Shown here in pieces: positions 11,874-23,000 of a stretch of 60,000 nucleotides of DNA. The notes under the pieces are model-generated. The model saw only the letters and a list, made by a program, of their open reading frames with translations. It did not search any database and had not been told where the DNA came from. Every line of letters begins with the position of its first letter. Within the stretch, counting starts at the first letter, position 1. The stretch spans positions 21,120,501 through 21,180,500 of the forward strand of contig NC_079886.1 in NCBI RefSeq assembly GCF_029227915.1. The letters are read 5' to 3'. This DNA comes from Hydractinia symbiolongicarpus. Lineage: Eukaryota; Cnidaria; Hydrozoa; Anthoathecata; Hydractiniidae. A program made the translations under genes and the position numbers.

Positions 11874-14113
11874 ATGTCAGAATCAGAATTAGTTGATATG
11901 GCCAAATTGGCCGAGCAGGCAGAACGCTACGATGACATGGTAAAATACATGAAAGATTTGACAGTGAAGGGCCAGAAGCTCACCGACGAACAAAGAAATT
12001 TGCTATCTGTGGCATTTAAAAACGTAGTTGGTGCAAGAAGGTCTGCGTGGAGGATTATTTCAAGCATTGAATCAAAAACTTCCGAGAAGGGTGAAAATGT
12101 TGACATGGTAAAGAAATATAAAGAAGAAATTGAGAGTGAATTACAGGTAAACACCATAGCTAGCCTTTTTCCAGGCAAATTTTGGGTTATAGTCCATTTT
12201 CTTTTTTTAAATGGGTTTTGATCATTAAGAAACTGGCTGTTAGTCTTTAAAAGCATCCCCCAAACCTAAAACACACAACCATTTTTTAATAATCATCAAT
12301 GCTTATTGCCATGAGATTGCTTTTTTGTTTTGTTTTCACAAATCTGTAGCTAGCAGATTATTTACAACTGTTTATAAAGTTTCATATTTGTGTGCGCATC
12401 CTGTCAGGCCAAAAAAGAAGGACCACATAGGCCAAATTAGCTATGCACTTCAATTTTGATTTTTAAGAATATCAAGATTGAAATTCCCTGGAATTATTTT
12501 TCTTAAGTACTATCTTCTCCGTTTAAAAGTAGACTTTACTAACTTCACATCCTTGCAGTGTGTTTTTTTTGTGCAACTATCAATTTTTTTGCAAATCTCC
12601 CTCATTAACTCCTAAAATCCCCTTCAAATTAAAAACGTCTTCAAAATTTTGTTTGAATTTTTCGATATTTTGTTTCTTTTTAGATATGCTAGTTTTTATA
12701 TTACTTATTTTCAATTTGTGGTTGCCATGGCCTTACTTTTTTGTTGTTTGTAATTGAATGTTTAAAGTCAAATGTTTCTTTTATTCATTTTCAAAGTGCT
12801 TTAAGAAGCATTTCTCTGTAGCGCCAATGAATTTATAAAAAAACTATTTGACCATACTTGTTAAAATGGGGAAAATAGGCGAAGTTTATTGAAACGACGA
12901 ATGGCATTATTTTCCCATTACCAGGTTTTGGTGCAAATAAAGTATACTGGGGTCAATGGCCTGGTTACACTCTTCATATATTAAAAATTGTCAAATCATC
13001 TGAGAATGTAAACCTGTGTCACCAGAGTAGCATTTTGTTGCCAGGAACAGAATAAAATTAGTTTGCATATTGTTAACTAGTACCAAGAAAGCTGTGACAC
13101 CAATTTATGTAATAACTTAGTCAACATTTTGTATTCAGCCAATCAAAATGCACTAATTTCAACCAAAATCTTTTCTTTGATGAAATGATACCTGTGGCAC
13201 ATATAATTGAAAACGCTGTTATAAAAACACTGTTATGATTGCACCTATAATCTTTGTGTCAGCAGGCATTGAAGAATGTTGGGAATATATACAACTGGCA
13301 AGCTCCTGTAGAATTTTCTACAAGCAACAACTAGTATTTTAAGGTTTAAATCAATGCTCTTCAAAAATTATGTTGGTGCCAAATTTTGTTGATTATCAAA
13401 GCAGAATATCTTATTATCAAACCATATAATTTTTTCTTGTTCCTTAACCTTCGTGAATCAATGATCTTAAAAGTTTCTGCATTCAAAGTACTCACAAAAT
13501 AGGTTGCCATTCCCTTAATTCTGATTCAAAATTTATGAACTGGGCTGTCCTGTTCCTTACAGCAATTGTAGCTGGTTAAGTTTCTGATAAGTAACTTTAT
13601 ATTATTGTTCCTGATTCTAATGTATCTGATTTTAATCCTTTGTAGGAGAGGTGTGAAGAAGTTCTTTCATTAATTGATGATCACTTGTTAAATACAGTTC
13701 GTGGTGTAGAAAATTGTGATGAAGGGTTAGTTTTTTACCTAAAAATGAAAGGAGACTACTACCGATACTTAGTTGAAGTAACTACTGGTGATAAAAGAAA
13801 GGAATTAGCAGATAAATCCAAAGATGCATATGTTGCAGCCACTGAAGCCGCTCAGAATTTAGCAGCAACTCATCCTATAAAGCTTGGTTTGGCTCTAAAT
13901 TTCTCTGTCTTTCATTATGAAATCAAAAATAATGGTAAGGAAGCTTGCATTTTAGCTAAAGAAGCATTTGATAAGGCAATTGCTGAATTAGATAACTTGA
14001 AAGAAGATTCATACAAAGATAGCACACTTATAATGCAGCTCCTAAGAGACAATTTAACGTTATGGACCTCTGAATCTGAAGCTGATCAAGAAGAAAACAT
14101 TGAGGGTCAGTAA
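11874..14113 (+). CDS. 14-3-3 family protein, two coding exons, complete
   Basis: 14-3-3 proteins are dimeric cytosolic adaptors that bind phosphoserine/phosphothreonine motifs and so control kinases, cell-cycle and apoptosis factors. Exon 1 is 11874-12146 (91 codons) and exon 2 is 13646-14113, joined at ESELQ/ERCEE in phase 0 across a 1.5-kb intron, giving 246 residues, the usual family length. Exon 1 has [12 protein letters not shown] and the signature [16 protein letters not shown]. The exon 2 part has [10 protein letters not shown] and the second signature stretch ending NLTLWTSE, so the basic groove residues (Lys and Arg of exon 1, Arg-Tyr of the DYYRYL motif) are all present. The acidic tail ENIEGQ is typical. 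It most resembles zeta-like animal paralogues, but an isoform should not be assigned. The intron contains nothing recognisable. Confidence 0.95.
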
Positions 14114-15449
14114 CTACACCAAAAAGTACACCGAAAAATGCGATTTAAATCAATGAATTATCCAACTGTTCTTGTTGCCAGTTTCAATGCTATGAACTGT
14201 CATGGGTGAAACTGTTGTTGACTATTTAATTTTTAAAATTTCATTCACTATATATATACTTTGTATATGACATGTTCACTGCATCTGCTTGCCAATAGTT
14301 CAATCTCAGGGTTTCTTATATTATGTGTCAAAAAATAATAACAGCTTTGTAAACATTAAGAGCTTTCTGTAGAGCACTTCATTCTGTAAATTAATGTAAC
14401 TTTCATACTAAAAGTTTTTTTTAATGAAATTTTGCATTTCTCTTTTAACAAAAGGTAATGAGGAATGATTCAATGTGGGTGGTTTGTGAAAGGAAATCTG
14501 TAAATATTTTTCCGATCAACTGTTAATTTATGGTCATTTAACTAATTAAAAGCAGGTCTGTAGTCATGTTTAGCACTGATATATATGCGTGTACCACACC
14601 AACAAGATTGTTTATTCAGTGTGCGACAAAAAATGGATGTGAAGGATATGCAGTTTTCAAGTATTGTTCAACGGAAGTAGCGCTAAAAAAAGCGAAGAAA
14701 TTCGACTTTTCATAAAAAGATAGTTAGTTTGATTTCCCTTGGTTTGCTTTTGACTTCGTTTAGCCAGTAGACCCAGCTGGTTTTTAATTTGGGGAATGTT
14801 CTGAAAATCTATTCGTTGCGAATGAAAATATACAATCCAAACTTAAGCAAATAATAAACTGCACATAACATAACACAGTTTAGTGCCACCACGTGGTTAG
14901 AGTCCATTTCAGCATTTTTTTGGAAAAACTTTTATTTAAATTTCTAAACCTCGTTTTGTAATTGTATTATGGAATCTGACTGATAAGTTCCTATTTGCCG
15001 TGGGGGAATTACGTAATTGCGTGGGATACTAAAAATAAATGTTGCGCATGTGCAGATTCTGTTCGTTTACTCGTGCGACTCGAACAAATGAATTATTTTG
15101 CATTTATACTGGAGCCTAAAAAATATCTACCATGACCAATAATTTTTCATATTTTGAGATAGCGCCAAATTTGATAAATACAGACCAGAAACAACAAAAC
15201 AAACACAAATGGTATAAAGTGTCATACCTATAAAGTGACATGGCTCCGTCACCAGCTTTTCTCAGAATACGAGAACAATAAACCCAACCTCGTCCCCAGG
15301 AATTTTTTGAGTCCTGAGACGAGGTTCCAAAATTTCCTTGAGTGACAGAGCCAGTTTTCTGAGAAAATATCTTATCGACTGTAAGCAAAAGAAGTCCAAA
15401 AATGTTTTTAAGACATATCTCAAAATTGGAACCCAAACACAATCAAAAA
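14114..15449. other. 3' flank of 14-3-3 and intergenic DNA without a recognised gene
   Basis: The first several hundred bases are AT-rich and probably hold the 14-3-3 3' UTR. Nothing beyond that could be assigned. Confidence 0.5.
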
Positions 15450-15752
15450 CCTTTAAATGTCACATTGGACATTCAATCTCTTTAATAATAGCCGTATTTT
15501 GTCTGTGTGTCCGCGAAAACCGTGTCCCGTAACGGAAACACGAAATTTTTAAAATACGCACGAATTTTAAATGCGATAAATTTTTGTCCACTTTGTTGCA
15601 ACGGGTTAATTTAAAAGACGAGCGGGGGCGACCCCGTGGATTTCTCCACGGTTAACGACTAGTCTCTTTAATAATAGCCGTATTCCGTCTGTCTGTGTGT
15701 CCGCGAAAGCCGCGTCCCGTAACGGAAACACGAAATTTTGTAAATTACGCGC

Positions 15753-16440
15753 TTTGCTATGGCAGGGTAACAACGGTTTGTAAACTCTGTTTTCATATCA
15801 GCTATTGTTGCGGGAAAGTAATTTTTAAAAAATATATTACAGTCGCACACTATAATGGTGTATGCGCTTAACTTGATTTACGCCTGCGCAACACGGTTTA
15901 ACTGTACTAAGCGTTCAGCCCAGTGTCACGATTAATTTTTTAACTTTTAAAAAGACTTTTCCACAAAATAAAATAATATTGACCGATTGTTTTTGCTATG
16001 ACAGGGTAACAACGGTTTGTAAACTCTGTTTTCATATCAGCTATTGTTGCGGGAAAGTAATTTTAAAAAAAATGTTACAGTCGCACACTATAATGGTGTA
16101 TGCGCTTAACTTGATTTACGCCTGTGCAACACGGTTTAACTGTACTAAGCGTTCAGCTCAGTGTCACGATTAATTTTTTAACTTGCGCAAAAAGTTATTC
16201 CGCAAAATGAAATAAAATTGACGATTGTTTTTGCTATGATGGAGTAACAACACTTTGTAAACTCTGTTTTTATATCAGTTATCGTTGCGGGAAAGTTATT
16301 TTTTGAAAAATATGTTACAGTCGCACACTATAATGGTATATGCGCTTTAAATGATTAACGACATACTGTATACCTGTACTAAAGCGCTCCACCTGATCGT
16401 GTGGGACAGTTTACGGCTCTTATTAAGCGCTCCACAGAGT
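15753..16440. repeat. Tandem repeat of about 239 bp, nearly three copies
   Basis: The landmark TTTGCTATG is found at 15753, 15992 and 16230, so the period is 238-239 bp. Copies share AACTCTGTTTTCATATCAG, TTGCGGGAAAGTAATTTT and GTCGCACACTATAATGGT. The third copy diverges after about 16350. The first copy starts inside the hairpin-repeat cluster. The unit contains no ORF of note. Confidence 0.85.
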
Positions 16441-16474
16441 GTTCAATGCCGGATCACACCTTTACTTGTGGCTT

Positions 16475-16498
16475 AACCCGGCGTTTTGACGCCGGGTT
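16475..16498. repeat. GC-rich perfect hairpin, 10-bp arms
   Basis: The arms AACCCGGCGT and ACGCCGGGTT flank a TTTG loop. It lies between the 239-bp tandem repeat and the next hairpin-repeat unit and is likely part of the same repeat family. Confidence 0.7.
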
Positions 16499-16985
16499 TC
16501 CCGGCTAGTCTATATTATAATACCCGTATACGTCTGTCACGCAAAATGGTAGCTTAGCTGCGCAATAGCGAGAAGCACGCAATGTGGTCTAAAAAGGACG
16601 GGCGAACCCATGGATTTTCCACGGGCTAACGACTAGTCTCTTTAATAATAGCCGTATTTTGTTTGTCTGTCTGTGATAGGGGAGTCCCGTGGCGGAAACA
16701 CGAAATGCGATAAAGGACGGGCGAACCCGTGGATTTTTCCACGGGCCTAACAACTTCTCTTTAATAATAGCCGTGTTTTGTCCGTCTGTCCGCGAAAACC
16801 GCGTCCTGTTACAGAAACACGAAATGCGATATATTAAGGACGGACGACCCCGTGGATTTTCCAACGGGTAAACGGCTAGTCTATATTATAATACCCGTAT
16901 ACGTCTGTCTGTCTCTCACGCAAAATGGTAGCTTAGCTGCGCAAGTAGCGAGACGCACGGATTTTTCCACGGGCTAACGACTAGT

Positions 16986-18061
16986 TTTCACTAAAAACGA
17001 CAGAAAATTAATCTGTCTGCATGCATTTGATATCCATAATTTGTTCTAAAAAAACAAGAATATTCACAAGAATAGTCTGGCTTTGTCTCTGCATTCGTCG
17101 TGATGGTGGCGGTCAGGTAACAAAAATAGTGATTTTTCGTCCAGTGAATTCTGACTTAAGATGGCGATTCTAGCAGCGACAACACTCGTTTGACCGGCTA
17201 CTTTTTTATATTTATAAAATTGCAAGGAAATTCTCTTATACCTAGGTGATTGACGGCGAAAAACACCCTGGTATCATTGACCGGATTTTGAAACAGCGCA
17301 CAATTATGATGACTTTACCATATTTGTTTATATCTTCCCCAGTACTCTAGCTGTTCTTATTATGTATTTATATTCTCGAACATGTTAGTTTAGATTTCGT
17401 TCTTTAAAAATATAGTCACGTTTTAAAATAAAGTTTTATTTGTATCCGAATTTATCTGGTAATTTAGTCACCACTATTTAAGTTAAGATTAAAATGCCGC
17501 ATAGAGTCCTGATCGATTATATTTTTCTAAATCAAACTTTATAAAGGTAGCCAAATTTATAAAAGCATTTGGTGTTACTTCGCAGTACCTTCCTTTGTGT
17601 GAGATTTATAAAATATCACTGACTTGTTTAAATTCCTGTATCCGCCCCTTGAACAGTTTTGTTATATAATTGACCATAACTATTTTGATGATGATGTAGA
17701 CGTCATAAAAATATATTCAAATGTGAAGGAAAATTTACAAAAGTTAGTTAACCTCCCGGGGTGTTTAATTACTACGGTAAGTTTTATCTTAAAGAAAACC
17801 ATTTTCGTTTTCGTTGTGATAAGTATTCTCATCAAAAGTCATATTTACTATATAAAATACAATTTATTCTGTTTTTTTTTTGTTTTTTTTTGTTAAAAAA
17901 TATATATAAAAAAAACAGGAAACCTCTAATTTTCGTGAATCAGCACTTTTTGCAACATTTATTTTCTCTAGAGGGCGATATAATAACGTATAAAAATGAA
18001 ACAGCTGTTTTATTTTTTACTTCGCGTACCAAATTTATTTAAATCCCTTTAATTACATATT
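16986..18061. other. Intergenic DNA without a recognised gene
   Basis: A short open stretch at about 17624-17776 ends in a good donor-like site (ACGGTAAGT) but has no recognisable homology. Nothing else was assigned. Confidence 0.4.
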
Positions 18062-19811
18062 CAGGGCTCCCACAGGTCCTTGAAAGTCCTGAAATTTCAA
18101 AAATATCCTGGAAAAGTCCTGGAATTTCAAAAAAGTGTCCCAAAAAAATGCTGGAATTTCAAGTGGCCCGGAAGAGTCTTGGAATTTTACAAATGTTTGC
18201 TTCTCCTTTAATTACTTTTTATAGTAGTTCATAACTTCTCAGCAAGTAACGTATGCTGTTCCATAAGTTGTTTCCTTGTTTACCTGTTTCGACTTCTAAT
18301 AATACTAAGGAAGTTCTGTGAATTGTTTTCTCATTATTATATACTTTTTAAATTACTGAATGCCTAAACACAATGCCAAAAATAAATGTCTGTTCCAACA
18401 AAAGTGGCTTGATGACAATCGGTTTAAATCTTAGATTGAAAAAAAAATTTTTTACTGTTGTAAAGATATCAATGTTCCTAATATGGAAAAAACTGCTTTA
18501 ACCTTACACGTAAAGGTAAAAAACACATTGATCTAAGGTGAAAGTAATAAGGCAATGATGTCAACAACATTTGTTCTAACACCTGTTGCAGCATCAGGGA
18601 TTGTGTCGGAGTGCTTGAATGATGCAGAAAAGCAAAAAACTGTTGACAAAATGTTGATTAATGCATCTACTGTTAAGCTAATATACATTAGATACTCAAC
18701 GTTGTCTATTCAAAGTACTCAATGAACTCTTCAACAGATTCTGCAAAGTTGTTTAGATTGATGGTTCCTGACAATGCTGTTGCAAAGTCATTCATTGTGG
18801 TCTCACTAAAGCTGGTTATGTAGCCACATTTGGGCTTGCCATCTACTTTCAGAATATATTAATATCATCACTGTGCACTGTCCCCTATTACACTGCTTCA
18901 TTTGATGAATCTCTTAAGAGGGCGAGATGGATCTTTTATTTCTATGATAAATCTGACATGATTAGCACTCATTACCTTAAATCAGAGCATGGAGGTAGAA
19001 ATACTTTTTCTATTTCTACCTCCATGATCAGAGTTTATGTGGCGCTCAACTACCGTTGATGTTTTACATATATGTGGTATGGTATATGTAATATTGATAA
19101 ATTCAAGAGTATACAGGTGTCATCAGTTGGGACAAATGTCAATCTACTCTTTCTAAATAATTTCATGAATGAGAGAAAAGAAGAGAAACTCGATCTTCTA
19201 ATAGATATTGGAACCTGCGTTTTTCACACAATTCACAGAGCTAGCAGTCGATATAGAGAAGATTTACAATCGTAAAGATAGCAGATAGAAAACAACAGTA
19301 AGGATTTGAAACGTAAAATTGTAAACGATGAAATAAAAGCAGTAAGAGAAAAGCATCGAATCTTTAACCAAGAGTCTGACAAACTTAAGAAAAGAACATT
19401 GATCTAAATATTGTAAAGAGAGTCAAATAAAAAAAGAAATTACGTGACGCCAAACAAATAGAGATTAAAGAGTTGGATGAGAAGTCAAGACTTTTCTCCA
19501 CTGATGTTTTGCCAAACATGCCGTAGTCCTTTTAGTAAAAGGACGGGTTCTTGAGATTCAATTTTATTTTAAGTAGGTTTTGTTATTCAGAAGGTATATA
19601 AAAGAATGTATATTAATTTTTTAATTTTTCCATCAACGTTTGCTTGATTATGTCAAAACATAGCAATACGTTTTATCTGAGCAATTCTTGATTTACCCAT
19701 GATAAAAGTCCTAGAAAGTCCTGGGATCTTTAGAGTAAAAGCCCTGGAAAATTAGAAAAATAGTCATAGATAGACCTGTATTTTCAAAACTAAATTCCTG
19801 TGGAAACCTTG
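18062..19811 (+). mobile_element. Decayed hAT-like DNA transposon with transposase pseudogene
   Basis: The ends are related inverted repeats: AGGGCTCCCACAGG at the left and, on the other strand, AAGGTTTCCACAGG at the right. Both are followed by CTGGAA/TTTC-rich subterminal repeats (GAAAGTCCTGG motifs near 18080-18190 and 19710-19750). Between them is a plus-strand transposase relic in several frames, with SAKLFRLMVPDNAVAKSF, TASFDESLK and, at 19072-19275, IQVSSVGTNVNLLFLNNF with LLIDIGTC. This follows the order of a widespread animal transposase whose conserved core reads QVSMDGPNVN and IGTCGLH. Multiple stops show it is inactive. The superfamily name is by recall. Confidence 0.6.
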
Positions 19812-20056
19812 ATATTACTAGAAACGATACCTATCATCAACCTACCGAGGGCGACGACATGGCCAGTGCAGACAGGCTGAAAAAGACTTTGAACTTTGGC
19901 AATTTTAGTCCGCTTAAAAAAGGAAAATATAAGGACACCTTATTTAGCACTATAAGTTACTGACTAAGAAAACAGGGTCAAAAAATAAACCCTATAGATA
20001 GCATAAAATTGAATTATACAGCCAAACCATGTCAAAAATTGTAAAAAAAAAATCGG
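19812..20056. other. Probable VPS41 3' flank / 3' UTR
   Basis: AT-rich DNA between the VPS41 stop codon and the hAT-like element. No gene seen. Confidence 0.4.
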
Positions 20057-23000
20057 CTAACGCAAAGCTTTTTTTCTCGTGGAAGATTTACTCGATGCAC
20101 AGATGGGGCAGAAAGATTCCTAAAAAAGAATGAACAAAAATAAAAATGAAAACCTTTCTATCAATAGAAAAATTAGATTTACTAGTTCACAATATTTTTT
20201 TTTTTGCTTACCACTTGTCTGGCTTGTTGAAGACAATAGTCATGAAAGTAATGTTGACAGTGAAAACATACAAGATTGCTAGCATTTCTGCTGTCTAAAA
20301 ATAGATATAACGCTAACGTTGAAACAAATAAAAAATAAAGGTTCTTTTTCCTCTTTTAGAAACTGCGCGTCACACCAAGCAGACTGTTTTTGTAATTCAT
20401 TGAAGCTGAAAGCAACTATAGTCACCACGAAGTGCTTTTTTACATTTTATAAAAAAAGTTTAAACGCATTTTAAATTTGCAGTTGGACTATTCTGGAGCA
20501 TGAAGTGGCATGTTGTTTTCAGGTCTTTAAACATTTGTTCATAAAAAAAGTATACTCATGCGGAATGCAGCTCCGAATGCTAGCAAAAAAGATTTAAAGA
20601 CTGGACTACTCACCGTCGACAATTAACTCGCCCTGGCACCCTTGACATTTATGGTTGTCTACGAAAAAAAATATTAAAAGTCACAGAACTCATTAAGTTA
20701 TCCTATCTTACAACTTCTATAATTGAAACAACACAAGTGACATAAAAAAACATAAAAAATTACCTCGTACTACATAACCCCTTGTTTGACATTTCACTTG
20801 TTTCTGAATCAACGCAACACTAAAACGAAACAATAGTTCTGCATAGTCAGATGATCTATACATCCTTAACAAAAAATCATAAAAAACACTGAGCTCGATT
20901 TCCCTTTCTTGCTTTCCACTACACAACAACAACATTCTACGAAGCGTTGATGTTGAAAAACATGGCTACCGCTTACCTATCTTTATCTAGTATGGTTTTA
21001 CAGCCCTCGTGCAGGGAGACCTAAATTAAAATTAGTGACAAGAACTTTGAATGTTGGGTTGCGTATTAGAACCGTTCTACAAATGTGGACACCACTGTCA
21101 ATGTGGGAACTACATTTTGTTTTCTTTTATCTAGTAACTGTAATTTAAACTGCTGACCTGCAGATTGTAGTCTTGAAGTATCTTTACCAGTGCATCTCGC
21201 AGTGACGGGATTTTGAGACCAGGAGGAATACGCTAAAAGGAACATGGCTTGTTATTTCAGTACCGCTACGTAATACAATGGATTTTTTAATATATGAGAA
21301 TCAGTATGCTTGCACACTTCGACAGCATTATAAAAAGTGAACACTGATCAACGACAGAAACTTAAAAATATCGTAATAGTCTGATACTTGCACATCGGTG
21401 CGCATGCGTAGATCTCTGTGTGTTATTTGACAACCTTCCCGGCATGCAACTTGATGAACGTTGAACTTACTTTTATTAGTTTTTGCGGGTCAACATGTGT
21501 ACCAATATTGAATAACAATTCTTTGATGAAAGCTAAACGAAAAAAAGTTTCAAGATCAGATAAGATACACGCTTCGCATATTAGCATCTCGAAATGCGAA
21601 TGCATGCATTTTTCGTCTTTTCGTAAAGTCTTAAGCTTACAATCAAAGAATACCTGGTTTGTTTAAAGACTGAGTGATCAAATCATACCACAGATCTTCA
21701 TCATTTTCTTCTTTAGCAAAATCGATAGCCTAAAACAGAGGTCTAAAATTTGACAAACCGGCAACAATTGCATCGTTGATAGGACGTGCACTAAAAAGTA
21801 GAGATGACACAACGGAGATTACATGAAGCAGGATGATATAAAGATGACATGAAGGAGATGATATGAAGATTACATAAAAGAGATGATGATATGAAAATGA
21901 TGGCGCATCTACAACGGTAACGAATAGGTTGGAAGTAAATTTAAAACAATCTTTCTAAACCCATATCTGGTTTTGGTTTGATGTTTATTGAACCTAATGT
22001 TCGTTCGTGTTTTTGATAGAATGTTTTGAAAAGAATAGAGCTTGATATAAACTAACTTACTTGTGATATTAAGAGCGTGTTCAGTGTGACACTTATTTTT
22101 CATTTTGTTAGTCAACCCCTAAATTAGTTGGCTTCTTAAATTCATCATACCTTTTGAATATCGTTCATTTTATCGATAATTAATGATAGCGCCTTTTTGT
22201 TGTTGCCCATGCGACCTGAATAAAAAAATAAATTAACTAGACCAGCGATAGACGGTCCAAAATTCAGGATTAGTTCATTTTCATTCTCCCTCATATTTAT
22301 ATTTATTTTTCAAGGGTCATTAATACGAACAAAAAAGCGAGATGCTAAAGAACTTTGGGACTGTTCTATCCGTGTTGTAAATGGTATCCTGTTTAAAAAC
22401 GCTTCGCCGGGCTGTTTGTCAACAACACAACGTTTTTAGGCGGTTTCGTTAAGTGAACAGGTTTGTAAGCCGCACGTTCTGTTTGTAAACGCAATACAAC
22501 TACGCCATTTCAAATTCTAAGAAATAGCTATACTGGAAAATAACTCTGAATCTTCAAGCAGTGGTGGAGAGCTTGAGAGCTTAAACTAAATTGCGACATT
22601 ATATATAAATAAATAAATGTCTAAAATCGAGGCAAAATAACGACGGCGAGAATGTTAAAAAGAAAAATTGGAATATCATGCAGCTATGGTCTTTAAACCC
22701 AATCAACAGTGCCTGTATAAGCAAAAAGAAATCCAAAATGGTTTAGAAAAGCCAGGATGACAAAACATGACAAAAAAAAGCAAAGAAGTAATCAGCAATC
22801 TTTAAGTACAAGATAAATTACACGCTTCTGCCTAAATATACTTTAATGTTTCGCTTGTTATGTTGAGCAGCTGCATTGATCACCTCACTACCCACATAAT
22901 CCACAACAATAAAATTAACTGTTCTTCGTCTTGCGTATGTACCTTTGAAGCACTTCTCCACGCCAGTTTTAATGTACTTCCTGCACACCGATGCAAGATC

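Larger units (their letters stand above)
15466..16985. repeat. Cluster of short interspersed repeats with CCCGTGGA-TTTT-TCCACGGG hairpins
   Basis: A unit starting TCTCTTTAATAATAGCCGTA, then TGTCTGTCTGTCCGCGAAAA and GAAACACGAAAT, recurs at about 15477, 15661, 16637 and 16757. Several copies are linked by a GGACGGGCGAACCCGTGG segment that folds into an 8-bp hairpin (best copy 16726-16745; variants near 15636, 16609, 16853 and 16960) and then GCTAACGACTAGT. A sister unit (CTAGTCTATATTATAATACCCGTA) occurs at about 16504 and 16878. The GC-rich composition contrasts with the flanks. Low-copy clustered foldback repeats of this kind suggest a non-autonomous element family. Confidence 0.75.

Noticed and set aside
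12147-12221. Open continuation of 14-3-3 exon 1 to a stop at 12221
   Set aside because: It is intron read-through: a GTAAAC donor follows ELQ, and the family sequence resumes exactly at 13646.
17624-17896. Open frame with a donor-like site (ACGGTAAGT) on the plus strand
   Set aside because: No homology recognised, no acceptor or partner exon found, and composition is ordinary. Not strong enough to call an exon.
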